Positions 46,458 through 58,818 of a stretch of DNA of 64,000 bases are shown piece after piece. The stretch spans positions 868,001 through 932,000 of the forward strand of contig QYRS01000007.1 in assembly GCA_006503535.1 (NCBI GenBank). The letters are read 5' to 3'. The notes beneath the pieces are model-generated. The model searched no databases. It was not told the origin of the DNA and saw only the letters and a list, made by a program, of their open reading frames with translations. The position numbers were made by a program, and so were the translations under genes. The stretch is from Arthrinium phaeospermum (lineage: Eukaryota; Ascomycota; Sordariomycetes; Amphisphaeriales; Apiosporaceae). The first letter of the stretch is position 1. The number at the start of each line of letters is the position of its first letter.

Positions 46458-47009
46458 TCAAGACAGCATCGTGTACACCCCAGCCATCACCGTAACCAAG
46501 CCCAAGCTAAGCACGCTCGGCATCCGCATCACCGGCACCGCAGCACTCTTGCCCGTCTCCCCCGCACCAGAAGCCGTGGGAGACGGCAGACTCGTCGTCG
46601 CCGACGAAGACGGCTTCCCGTCGCCGCCCGTCTTATTCACATTATTCGGATAATTGACCCCCGTCGCGAGCCCGTTCCCATCATCTTTCGGCATACCACC
46701 CTGGACACACTCCATGAACCGGTCGCCGTAGGGGCCCTCGCGGGGCGGGTCGTGCGCCGGGTTGGGCGGATACTCGTCGCGCGGCAGCTCGCACCAGAGC
46801 ACGCAGTCGTCGGCGGCCTTGGTGACGTTTTTCGGGTCCGCGCAGCACGCCGCCAGCGCCTTCCACTCGTGCGTGTCCTGGGGTTTGGTCTCGTTGCCCT
46901 GCGGGTTCCGCGCCGGCCAGTACGCGACCTCGCCTACGGTGATGTTGGGCGGCACGAGGGCGCCGCGCCAGTGGCCGATGGTGCAGGAGTAGTTGGTGAG
47001 GTCGGACAT
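46458..47009 (-). CDS. Small Cys-containing protein with Ser/Thr-rich tail and C-terminal hydrophobic segment
   Basis: The 183-residue single-exon ORF begins MSDLTNYSCTIGHW. It has six cysteines in the first 110 residues (including AACCADP and DCVLWCELP), a Ser/Thr/Gly linker (about 130-155), and a hydrophobic end (VLSLGLVTVMAGVYTML) like a GPI or tail anchor. No N-terminal signal peptide is visible, which is odd for a GPI protein; a missing first exon is possible. A GT microsatellite lies just upstream. The family is not recognised. Composition and Cys pattern make a real gene likely. Confidence 0.5.
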   Translation of the reverse strand: MSDLTNYSCTIGHWRGALVPPNITVGEVAYWPARNPQGNETKPQDTHEWKALAACCADPKNVTKAADDCVLWCELPRDEYPPNPAHDPPREGPYGDRFMECVQGGMPKDDGNGLATGVNYPNNVNKTGGDGKPSSSATTSLPSPTASGAGETGKSAAVPVMRMPSVLSLGLVTVMAGVYTMLS

Positions 47010-47047
47010 GGTTTCTGGCTCGGTGGGGGTGGTTGTTGGGATGATGG

Positions 47048-47074
47048 TGTGTGTGTGTGTGTGTGTGTGTGTAT
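47048..47074. repeat. GT/CA dinucleotide microsatellite
   Basis: About 13 uninterrupted GT units lie some 40-65 bp upstream of the start codon of the small minus-strand gene at 46458-47009. Confidence 0.9.
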
Positions 47075-48138
47075 AGATATGTTTGGTTGTGTGCGTGTAA
47101 GTGTTCTTATTGATATATCATTGATGTCGAGACATGCTTATATTTTTGCCAAAGCTGCTGAATATGAGGCTTAATTCTTCCAGCCAAATGGCCAAGACAA
47201 TGGACAGTCCCTGTTTTATATTGCCTGTTTGACTAAGTCCTGGACTAGGCAGTCAAATTAAGTGGCAGTAGCATAGCCGTTCCCAAAATAACGGTCTAGC
47301 TTCTCCGCAACATCGCGTGGTCCGAGTCCATCGGGTCATGCTTACTGTTCCGTTGCATCAAAATATGTGATACGGCCAGGATGGTCGTTTGCGGACTTCG
47401 TACGAGGCCGTATATTGACGGAATTGATGTCCGAAATGGCACAATGTTGTTCGACTGGCTACACAGGACGCAAACGTCTTCTGCTTGTAAAGGCGAGGAG
47501 GAAGTATACAAGCCGACGTCAGGTTAACAATACGGGAATTAGGACTTTGATATGGGAGGTTCAGTCGATTTATGCCGAGTTCGTCTAGCAATTGGCGCTT
47601 GTCAGCTTGGGGCTGGGTGGTCCCTACATCCCTTCATGCGATTCGCAATTATCTGACCGAATGGCAACGAGTACATTTTGGGTGAAGCAGCTTATCATTA
47701 TTATGTTCAGTGGAAGCCGGTATATCCCCCCTCTCCTCGCCACGAACGTGTGGCGAATCTGAAAGGATGGACATATGCCCATTTGCCACATGTCTCCGTG
47801 TACTCTACATCCACCTCAACTAAGTAAATCATTGCAATGCAAAAACCATGCCGGGCCCCTCTTCGCAGATTGAAATGCTTTGCCACCATCGCGTTGATGC
47901 CAACTCCGTCCTCTCGATGGGAAATGATGTATGTAATGTAGTTGTAGACCTTCGTTTTCCCGGGGACCTCGTAACGCCTTGCTCGCTTACTCACGGTGAA
48001 AAAAAAGAGAAAAAGAAAAGCCATCAAACATTAGGCGCTCATGCCGAGCGGGTTGCTGCAAATAAGTCATTGATTGTGACATTGCAGCGCATTGTTGGAT
48101 CCTTGTATGACCCTCGTTGGAGTCGCAATCGCGCCATC
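47075..48138. other. Intergenic region
   Basis: About 1.1 kb with the 3' end of the MIZ-finger gene at the right. No other gene is supported. Confidence 0.35.
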
Positions 48139-49512
48139 CTAATCGTCATCTAGCGTAATGACCTCGACAGGCGCTCGTTGTGGCATGGGCTTGGATGCGG
48201 ATCGTGATCTATGCGATCGCGCAATAGCTGGCGCCGTGTCCACCTCACTGTCATCGCCGTCCTCTTCGTCATCAGAATCGACTACCGGCTTCCAGGATCC
48301 ATCGGCAGAGACAGCGATGTCTTTGGTAGCAAGTCGTCCTTGCGAGGCCAATGCCGCCCTGACCTCTGATAAGAAGCCGTCAACTCGGAGTGCTTGAGGC
48401 CGAGCATCTTCGCCACAGATGGGGCACTTCCATTTATCTGCAAAAGAGGGCTCTCGGGGACAGAATTTGCAGTTGGAATCCCTGCTTCCGCAAACACATG
48501 ACTTTTTGCTTGGGCGAGTATTGAGCCACGTCTCGAGATCAAAACACTCCAGGTGCTCACAGTTGGCACCTCGGACGGGTGTGGTGAAGATGCAAAAGCT
48601 GAAAGGGTCGGCAACTTTGATGGACAAGTCGCTGGCAACTATAGCAATATCGTCGTCATCTGTACCGCCAGATGGGCCTCCTAAGCGCTTTCTGATAATG
48701 CTCAAGGTATGCTCGGCTGGGATCGTGGAGCCGACGGTTAGGTTGCTTAACGCAAGAACGGAGCTATGGCTGAGAGTTTCCACAACCTCAATAGCAATAA
48801 AGGGCTTCTTGTTTGGCGGCCAAACTCTGCTCTGCGGGACATTCGGGGGAACAGAGATCTTGAGCTCATTGAGACCCGGGCTAACAAAATGACCGATCTC
48901 GACTGGTTGATCTTGGGCACAGTGTTGCTTCCGCCTGATCGTTAGAGTACGGCCGTTAAGTTGCATGAAGATCTGGTCGGGCCAGGTGGTATCTTCTTTA
49001 ACCCACTGCGCTTCCGAAATCGATACCACATCTTGTTTCCGGCAAACGCATCGTAGCCGGAGACGCAAGGACCCATTCGAGAACACGTTAAACGGCAACG
49101 TCGGAGTGTCCTCGGATCTGACCGTATCCCTTGAGATCCTGGCATGCTCCTCGTGGGACAGGCTAAACTTGAAAGTATACAAGTGTGGATGAGGTGGAAT
49201 GGCCGAGGGCATCAGCGCCAAGTGTTTTATGTACTGGTAATACCTCTCGTTGCTCGAAACCTTGAAAGCGCCACTCAGCATCCGCTTGGGGCTTCTGATG
49301 TCAGTTTGGTGCAATGCATTTGCCACCGCCTTTCGGTCATATGGATCGTGCGGGTAGTCTATTAACTGTATGATTGGGATAAGACCGCCACGCGACGTTT
49401 GGTTGCGTGCGTTTGCACGAGATGGGTCTCCTTGGAGTTGAGGGTTACCTCTCGCACTCCGTTGTCTGACATGGGCTCGCTGGCCTGCCGCATTAGCCGC
49501 AGCAGGTTGTTG

Positions 49513-49551
<39 letters not shown>

Positions 49552-49663
49552 TTTGTTGTTGCTGCTGCTGCTGTTGATGCCTTAACCGCTGGAAGGCTTG
49601 CAATTGCATCTGCTGTTGCATCTGCTGCCGCTGATGCTGCTGCATCTGCATCTGTTGCTGTAA

Positions 49664-49705
<42 letters not shown>

Positions 49706-52221
49706 TTGTTGTTGTTGCTGCTGCTGCTGGAGCAGTTGTTGCTGTTGCTGCATATGCTGTTGTTGGACATATTGCGGTAGCTGGCTCTGGTTGCCAGACG
49801 GATTGACAGCGACTGCTTGAGGTATATTTCTCGACATGTTTCCAGCAGGTGTCGACGCCGACATTGGCATAGTCATGTTGCTCATCTGAGGGGATGGCAC
49901 AGGGGACTGAATGAAGTTTTGTATATTTGGCGATCCGTGAGCTGCAGGCTGATTCTGGCGGTTCTGTCGATTCCTGGCCACCGAGGCTTGTCCATTTACA
50001 GGTGAAAAATGGCCATTCTGTACCTGGGATGGCACACAGGCAATGTTTTGAAGCTGAGGAGACCTCCCGTTTGCAGTATGGACGTAGTTCTGAGACGGAC
50101 GTCTTAACAAGGAGCCTTGTTGGTGGTGCATTGGCGTGGGCACAGATTGCTGCTGAAAGCCTGGGATTTGATGCGGTTGGTTGAAGCGACCTTGTGCCAT
50201 ATTTGGGGAGTTGTTCGCGGGAGATTGCTGGCCATTTCCTGGTACACTCTGCGCGGGCGCAGTATTCGAGTATAGCTGGAACTGTGCTGGGACCGGGGTC
50301 AAAGAGGACTGATTCTGCTGCTCCGTGGGTGAAGTCGCACCACCCTGCAAAGCCGGCGACCCGATGTGTGCTGTTGATATTACAGGTGATGGGCCAGCCG
50401 ATGTAGAGTTGGGCGCCGATGCTGTTCGACCGAACGACCCATGAGATATATGGGTCCCTACCTGCAAAGGCGACGAGTTGTTCCGCCGCTGCTGTTGTTG
50501 AAATGCCTGTTGCCGTAGGTCGGGAGAAATACTATACGGCATATATGCGGCATTATTGGACATCTGCATTCTCGCAGCAAGTTCTTGGTATTTCTGAATA
50601 ATAATCTGATTGATTGGCTCTTTGTGGAAGTCCCGGTTCGTTCTGACCATGAAAGAGCCGTTGGGCTGGCGGTGTTGAGCCTGGTCCTCCTTGAACAACA
50701 TGTCCATTTGCGTGCCCACCGGTCCGTCCGTGATACCACACGTCCGCCTGGAAGCTCTAAAAACGATGGTCTGTAGGACCGTTGAATACAGCTGGAACGT
50801 GCTAAGCATCTCATCCACAAGCAACGGGTATCCTAGTTTTCTGTGTTCGTTGTTGACAACCATCCAAAACTGTGTAAGGCGAACCAAGAAGTCCAGTACG
50901 GCTCGGACAACGCTGCCGTACTCAGGGAAGGCATTGCGCAGTACGTCGAGAGGTCCAGGGAACTGCACAAGCCAGCTCAGCTGTTCTGAACGGATTAGCG
51001 AGTTGCTCTTAAGAATCGTGCTCATCTGTCCAAATGCGCTATCGATCAGAGCAGGATCGTGGATGCCCTGGATGTAGAGCTTGTGGGTTTCGCGCGGGCT
51101 GGACGACCAAAGGCAAAAGATCTGATGCAGAACGACGAAGAAGATGTCACCATCTTCACACGCCTCCCTCAGAAGTTGGTATCGTGGTCTTTCAACACCC
51201 GGCTCCAGAGCTTCAACCCCGCCACTTTGTTGTATCTGCCCATCGAGAACCGGAAGAGCTTGAAGGGCTTGGAGGAGAGTCAACCTGTAGTACGCATGTC
51301 AGCAACCTTAGGCCCTAGTTAAGTAGGGGCCGGCATATCCACCTACCCGGAAACCATTCGGCGCCGCTTCGCTGGATGTTCTTGTTCTTGACCTGTCACG
51401 GAAGGGGTATTCGCGTTGCCGAATGTAGGCAGACTCGGTGTCGGTGGGGTCTGGAGTGAAGTCCCTGCCGATGCTGCGAGAGATGCTGCAAGAAGTGCCG
51501 GCGAAGTCGTCGATGTCGACATAGGTCTCACTTCGCCGCCAAGGGGCGCTATCGACCCATTCGGTGGTGCGTTACCACTCGGTGGTTGAGCAACGTCAAC
51601 TGCTTCCACGCGGGCAGGGATCACTTCGGAACGCGCTTCAGTGGTGCTTGGTGGAGGGTTCGCAGGTACACCATTCGAGGGGCTGGGGGCTTCATATGGT
51701 GTTGCTGACACCGCAGGACTTGGCTCGTCGCTTGGGGCCGGGGAGGGAAGCACGGCAGGTGCAGTTGACACCCTACAAAAAACACGCAATGTTAGTTAAT
51801 ATCCATCGCAAGTACGAGGAAGCCGAAGGTGAAAAGTTTGAACAAGAAACCCAGGACCACAAGGAGGGTGATCTTACGATGCGACGGTTGGAGTAGGTGC
51901 AGACGGCGGAAGTGAAGGCAAAGGTTGAACCGACGCAGGCTGCTTCGAGGACGATGAAGTAACAGTTTGCTTGTCGCGTGGTGGTTGTAGGGCTTGCTTT
52001 GCGACGGGATTGGCAGCCTGGGCGGGTTGAGTAAATGTTGGTTTCGGAGCAGGGCGAGGCGTGGGCTTTGAGGCGCCCACGCCGTACATCCACGAAGGCC
52101 TACGCCCGCCTATAAACCTCTCGACGGTCGAGTTCGACGCGGCAATCTGCTGGTGATGAGTTGGAGCAGAGCCCGAGGCCCTGCGCGATGCAGACGATTG
52201 TTGCCCCCCAGCAGGCGCCAT
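48139..52221 (-). CDS. MIZ/SP-RING zinc-finger protein, poly-Q rich (SUMO E3 ligase-like)
   Basis: This is a probable nuclear SUMO ligase-type protein. Minus-strand exons are 51878-52221, 51347-51772 and 48139-51284, about 1304 residues. The N-terminal 250 residues are Pro/Ser/Ala-rich and contain a possible nuclear signal (HPAKRRRMVS). A helical domain follows (TLLQALQALPVLDGQI to about FRASRRTCGI). A long Gln-rich middle has CAG/CAA tracts (about 49505-49760). The C-terminal third holds the MIZ/SP-RING finger: PVRGANCEHLECFDLETW ... WKCPICGEDARP, with a Cys-rich insert (CVCGSRDSNCKFC) between the two halves. The end is acidic, with VITLDDD resembling a SUMO-interacting motif. One frame slip lies in the poly-Q DNA near 49553 (one extra base, or two missing). 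The start could also be 52233. Confidence 0.85.
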
Positions 52222-55200
52222 GGATTCACACATTCATTGCAGTTTGGTACAGTTCTTCCGGTTCCAACCGTGTCAAGTGGTCAAGTGGTCAATTCGCCGC
52301 CTGCCAAATGCGACGGGAGTATCGTGTCGGGTTTGTCGCGCGTGCTGTCTTAGTCTTACGTACTTCGAAGCTGCAGGTCTCGTCTGGCACCGCCAGCGAG
52401 CTAATCGGGGTATCTGTCGTGGGAAAGAGAAGGAAGAACCATTCGCATGAGCGCTTTAAAAAAAACGGACCAGAGTATTTCGCACGTCGGCATATGTGAT
52501 GTGCGCTCTTATCTGGAAGGTTTGCGGCCGGCAAGTTTCAGTGACTCAACGCCGTTGAATGTTTGAAGAAGACCATCGCTGGATTCAATTCTCATGCGGA
52601 GAGAAGTGTGACGCACGCCAGCCCAATCTGCAAAAAGTCTGGTTATGTGTACGGGACATGGGATCTTTCCTGCATTGGATTGAATGCAGGCGCGCGTGAT
52701 TTGGTTTAGTTGTTTGCGCCTGCTGGAGTCTGGTTGAGGCTCTCAGCTCTCTCACACACTTGAGTCTCAACATCGCCTCTACTACTACCTTACCTCACTA
52801 CCTTCTCACCCCCAACCCTACCTACCTCTCTGTAACATGCTGGTCATTGGTGTTGGCTCGGCTGGAGCGGGTGCGCGGGCTGGCGGGCCTTTGCGCCCAA
52901 GTCACTCACTTGCATCCACACTTTGCCTCTTTCACTCATAGCCGCGTTCGGGGAGTTGGGACGGAGGGTCCCTCAGTAGGTACATACAGTAGGTCCCTGT
53001 TTGACCGGTCAGCGTCAACCAGTCCATCTGGGATCTATCAGATGCACTCCATCCATCATTGGTGAGATTCTTCACTGAAGTATGTAGCCCTATCGATTGG
53101 TTATACTTATCAATCTAGACTGGGGGTGGTGGGTGAAGGGAATGTCTAACTTAACCCAACGTCCTGCGTCGCCATTACGGTAGATCTCTACAAAATATTG
53201 AGCGTCGCAGTGTCTCTTTCCAGGAATGCAGCAGGCTGCGGGAGTGAGGCCATATGCGGGTGCTTACACGGCGAAGTGCTTCAGGCACATGTAAATAGAG
53301 CAGCCTGCTTTTAGCTATGTATATGGTGGGTTACTAGTTAAACGATTGATCGGAGCAGCCAGTCTCGCCCATCGTCAGCTCATACAGAAGGTCACGTGCA
53401 CAAGCGATGAAGCATCGATGGTATTCCCTATAAGTAAGCCTTGCACTATTTGACCTCCTGTTCCGCCGGGTTGATTCCGCCATGTAAGCCACATAATCTC
53501 CAGTTCCTTCACAGTCCTGTGTACTGCATTTACAGCTGAGTCGTGTTTGCAAACAAAACGCGGAGCTCCCGACCCGGATGGAAATAGCCAGGTAGAGATG
53601 GACCGTTGTTTGCCCTCGGATTACCAAGTTACACGACATCACCTACCGAGACTTGTTGTTTTGGCCAGGATCACAGCAACACGCAACACAACACGTTGAA
53701 GGTAAAAATACAGCAAGCTCAGCAGGGAGAAGATCTCGCCATGTGTCCAGTACCAAAATACAAGTAATTAAATACCATCCCAGACATATCCTGACACTAT
53801 AGCGAGGACCGGCCACTTTACCAACATGGGCACTCAACAAGAGAGGTGTTCAACCCCAAGACTGCACGAGACCGGTTGGTCATGGTGGTGGTTGCTCTAG
53901 GATACTTGAGCTGTTATTGTCTTCCGCCCTCGTCCAAGCGAAGTGGGCAACGCTTGAGTGCTGCAGATGTTACTTGGTGTGCACTTTTTACCTTTTCTTC
54001 TAGAGACATGAGAGAGTCCGAAACTCGTACCTACCACCCAAAGACCCATTGCCATTCTGCTCGACATTGATGTAAATGGTGACCCTTCTTCGCAGCGCTG
54101 AGGCCATAGGATCACCATGCTTTGTTCAGCGTTACCAGTAAAAATCTTGTCAAGCCAGTGATAGTCATTATCAATCTCCCAGGGCACCGCAATCTTGCTG
54201 GCACCCACATCTCGAAGCACCCATGGTTTGGTTTGGGGGCTCGTCCCCGCCACGATAGGTCGGCAATCCCTCCTAAAGCGTGACTAACGGACATAGCACC
54301 CAAGCCATTTAATTCGCCCATGCTGGCGGGCTTTGGACTTGCAGCATCTTCTGTTCGCTTAGGAGCCGATGAGTGCAGCTTGTCCTTGTCTCGGGGTTGT
54401 GTGTGTCTCTATCAAGTGATGATACTCGAAAACCTAATAACTGATAGCAAATGCACAGCGTCCAATGAAAGGTCTCGGAGCATGTGCCAGAGTCCGGACT
54501 CAACAGTGCCTGGGTGCTATCAAAACGGACACAGAACCCCATAATGGGAGGTGGTCCGTCGAGGAGAGTCAGAAAGTGGGGAGAACATTTGATTAAAGCA
54601 TGGGCAGCCGAGCGCTAGGTATTGCCCTACCAGGGAATAGTACTTGGCTTTCAGGGCGGACCTGGGTAGAGGCAGGTACCCTAAGCTGAATCACCCACCT
54701 GTACCAGCAGCCCAAGTCCGGCCTCACGACTGGACAACTCACTGTTGTTTCCGACTCAAAAGATGTACTTGGCGGTTGGTGCATAGCACTGGACATCAGC
54801 TTGCTCCTTCTCTAATGGCTGGATGGGCCAAGTGGTACAGTAGGTACCGACTTGCAAGGCCTGTTCTGTTACGCATGTGTCGGTCCCGTCAGCAATCCCA
54901 ATCTCATCAACCATCCCACCCTTCTGCCTTGAAATTTCTCCATCACACTGCTGCACATCCGCGTGTAGTTGCACCGTCCCAAGAGCCCTTCCCCCCTGGG
55001 TCAAACGATGTGAATACAGCTGGTGGGCCAAACGGATATGTAGCGCCCAGTGTGACGGACATTGACACTTGACGAAGCAGTCCGCCTCCCCGTCTCTCAA
55101 TCGAATCAATCCTCTGTCTTTTCGCATTCGAGGCACGCTTTGCCCATTCGTAGCGACATATACCGGGTCCAAACACAACTACGGGGACCGAATCCCATCC

Positions 55201-55715
55201 TAGCAAGCGCGCGAAGAGGGAAAAAAGAAACACTCGACCCCAACGGCCCAAACGTGGCTCGACACAAGAGACACCAACCTGCCCGACTTGCACGTCCTCA
55301 CAGCCTACCTATTTACTATCCGGATCCACGGCCGTGGCTGCGATCCTCAATGCCCCCTTCAATGCATTCAACCCGTCGATGAAACATTGAGCGAATCAAA
55401 CGCCGAGCAGCAACGCCATCCTCGACCGACACGATTGTTATTGCGTGTTATCGGCCTTGCATGCATTTGGGCTTGCGACAGACAAGCACAACACACTCGA
55501 CGAAACCTCACGTCGCTCACTCCCTCAGGCTCGGTTAGGCCACTGGTGTGTGAGAGCTTCCGACCGACAAACTCCCGACGACCTCTCCGACGCTGATGCC
55601 ACTTTTTGGTGTCGCATCCGTTTATATTATCGGCGCCTACGCCTCCTCCCATCAAACATCTTAGGGCAAACCTGAAAGTCGACTTTTGGGCTTCCACATT
55701 TGAAGGAAACGAAAG
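52222..55715. other. Long divergent intergenic region
   Basis: About 3.5 kb between the MIZ-finger gene and the Boi-like gene, divergently arranged. Only scattered short ORFs are seen. The ends presumably hold the two promoters and long 5' leaders. Confidence 0.4.
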
Positions 55716-58700
55716 ATGGCGTCACGATCAGAGTTCCAGGCAAACCCGAGGTCGGCGACATTTGTGGTCATTCGTAAGTGGCCTCTCTTGTCTCAAATCA
55801 TATCCCTCGAATCGCCTCCTGGGGAATTCGACATATCAAATATCGCCTCATCAGCGGAGCGCTTGCTGTCGCTATATGCAGAAATCTGTTAACCATCTAT
55901 CACAGACGACTTCATAGCTAGGAGCTCCGACGAGTTGAGTTTGGCAAAGGGAGACCGTATTAAATTAATCGAGCGCGACGACGAATTTGGTGATGGCTGG
56001 TTCTTGGGCAAGCACTTAAACAACGACAACAGTGGGCTATTTCCAGAAGGTTCGTGCTTGTCTTTGACTGCGATTCCGTCCAACAATATGGCACTTGAAT
56101 CTGTATGTTAACATGGCCATCTGCCGCAGTTTACACTCGACCTGCACCCAGGGGTATAACATCCACAACAACAGCACCCAAAGCTACTCCATCGGCCCAA
56201 CCTGCAACCACTAATGGAGGACAAACCTGTCAGTGAAAGCTGCCCCCGCGACAAGCGATGTACGCCTGCTACATCCCATGCGCCCTCGGCCAAACCGACC
56301 CTGTGACTCTACCCTTGAACTCGGCGAAGTTAGATGGCAAGCCTCTGGCACATGCACTTCAAATCCTTTGAGCGGCACCAGGCATATCGGGAGGCTCGGC
56401 AGGTCGCTTGGGAGGCCATGGGCAAAGCCAAGACAGTCCTGTTCTCCATGAGACTCTGACCGTCATCGACGAACTATGAACGATTTGCATGGGAAACCGA
56501 ACAGCAGAGCCCTTCACGCCGCAACGATTCGAGTAGCGAGTACAGCGCCCCATTGCAGGACCGCCTTTCCTACATACAAGGCGAAGAGACAGACGAGGAG
56601 GAGGAGGATGTACATACGCGGGCACAGGTCGAGTTATGGACCTGTGACGATGTGGCCGAGTACTTGTTCACCATTGGTGTTGATAAGAAGCACTGTGAAG
56701 TCTTCCGCGACCAAGAAATTACCGGCGAGGTCCTACTCGCCATGGACCAGTCCTCGCTTTTTCTCAAGCGTTTGATCTGGGCTCCGTAGGCCGACGACTG
56801 AAGACGTGGCAGAAAGTCAAGAACTTGCAAGATGAGGTCAATGGTATCGTGTTGGCCGGAGGAACACTGCGTCGCACGGAAGCGACGCGGAAGCGAAGGT
56901 TCAAGAATGCGCAGTCGGACCAATACTCTAACTAATGCGAACAAGATGGGCTCTATTGACCAGAGCAGGCGGTTATCTCAATCAACATCCAAGGGTGACT
57001 CCATCAGTCCATGACACCAATGTCCCCTCATCTTTTGCAAGACAGCCCGACTCGGGCATCACATCAAAAGAGGCCCTCAGCCGCCTCTGTTCGAGACCTG
57101 CATCATTCGCGGCATTCATCCACGGACTATCGTCTTACAGGCACTACCGTCATTCATCCACGGACTATCGTCTTACAGGCACTACCGTGACGAGCGGTAG
57201 TTCAAAGATGTCTTCAGCTGGTCCCCTAGCCCAGAAGGAGTCAACTCACAGGAAGCAGCCTTCGTTCGATCGCAATTGGACTATGGGTGGGGCGTCAACG
57301 ACTTCTTCCGTTCCTGCGCGTCCCCTGTCATCAACAGGACCCCTTGATTTGACCGTCTCAGCGGACAGCGATGCAGGTGTTCCCAGTTTGGACCTTGACC
57401 GTGGTTATTTCTCAGGCACCGAGGTGGATGGCCGCAACAAACGCAACACACTCAAAAAGCGGGGCGACAGTATCGCAGGTCATTCACAGAAGGGAAGCTA
57501 TGCAGAAGAGCAGCGCGTAAGAAGTGCGACAGCTCTTTCTCGGCATTCCCGATTCGGAAGTGTCGATTCATCCCGAGATCCGCCAACTGCCGCCCAGATG
57601 TACTATGGCAGATCTGCGTCGCAGCGAAGGACATCAACAGCGACCACGGACTCATTCCGCCCTGTACCACCAATGAAGGACGCACCTGCGCCGACCGTGA
57701 CCAAACTAAGCAATGGTGAAGTCGAGGGAAGCCCGCCACCCATTTCCCCTGCCAATCGGCAAGGATTGCATGGCGACTGGCTTGCCAAGCCTGCCAAGAT
57801 GTCTGGTTTCAGTGGCCTGCGCGCCATATCAGATGCTGTAACTGGAACGGAGAGAGCGAAGCTTGCGTCGCCGAGTGATGCCTCTCTACGCGACTCTGCG
57901 AAGACTGGATCGAGTACGCCATCCGGAAAGCCGAGCCTCGAGTTGGAATCGCCTGGCCTTGCCAAGAGCCCGCTTTCCGCCACTGGGAGTCAAAACCGCA
58001 AGGCTGCCAAGCAGAAGACGAAACAGGAGACGAGTGCCTATCAAAGAGGATTGCTCAAAATCGGGCCTCGGGAAGCTGTCAAGGGTGCCGATTACAGTGG
58101 CTGGATGAAGAAGAAAAACAGCAATCTTATGACGACGTGGAAACCAAGACTGTTTGTTCTCAAGGGTCGGCGTCTGTCTTACTTCTATTCCGAGGACGAC
58201 ACAGAAGAGAAGGGCCTTATCGACATATCCTTTCATCGTGTTCTCCCTGCGGATACCGACCGATTAACGGGACTTCACGCCACCATCACGGGTGCTAGTA
58301 ACACTCCTGTGACGCCGGCTGACAGTAACCTTGGCTCGGAAACACTGGAGAAGGGCGACGATTCCATGTTCATCTTCAAGCTGATGCCACCCCGGGCTGG
58401 TCTATCGCGAGCCGTGAACTTCACCAAACCGACGGTGCATTATTTCGCGTGTTCCAACTTGAAGCAAGGTCGCCTGTGGATGGCTGCGTTGATGAAGGCG
58501 ACTATTGATCGCGACGACACAAAGCCTATGACATCAACCTACCAGCAAAAGACGATATCACTTACCAAGGCCCGCCAAATGCGCCATCGGCCACCCGCGT
58601 TGATGGGCCTGGAAGAAAAGGCAGAAGGCCCTGCGTCTCCAGAGGGTGACGAGGAGAAGCAGAATGGCCTCGGTATTTCTTTTGGCGAAGTCGACAGTGC

Positions 58701-58818
58701 CGTCTCAGGTTTAGAAAAGCTTGGCCTCCAGCGCATGGAAAGCGCGAGTGCCCGTAAGGCTGCTTTCGAGGAGAAAGGTGGCAGCATGTCCTTCGTCTCG
58801 TCTCCACAGAGCGCATGA
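55716..58818 (+). CDS. SH3-SAM-PH polarity protein, Boi1/Boi2-like (frame-broken, with 38 bp duplication)
   Basis: Boi proteins link Cdc42 signalling to exocytosis and bud or hyphal-tip growth at the plasma membrane. Exons 55716-55773 and 55906-56049 encode the N-terminal SH3 domain (HDFIARSSDELSLAKGDRI, DDEFGDGWFLGKH, SGLFPEVYT); the third runs 56130-58818. A SAM domain follows (about 56630-56810, VELWTCDDVAEYLFTIGVD, FDLGSVGRRLKTW), and a PH domain (about 58085-58540, YSGWMKKKNSNLMTTWKPR, then FVLKGRRLSYFY), ending ARKAAFEEKGGSMSF. Between 56220 and 57190 the frame is lost several times (near 56222, 56360, 56475, 56510, 56764, 56917 and 57014, plus the duplication at 57113-57188). At least three breaks are mended by one base in a short run. 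The last 1.6 kb is clean. Confidence 0.85.
57113..57188 (+). repeat. Perfect 38 bp tandem duplication inside the Boi-like gene
   Basis: Bases 57113-57150 are repeated exactly at 57151-57188. Because 38 is not a multiple of three, the copy shifts the frame. Removing one copy rejoins ...RHSSTDYRLTGTTV directly to TSGSSKMSSAG, so the duplication alone explains this break. Confidence 0.95.
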
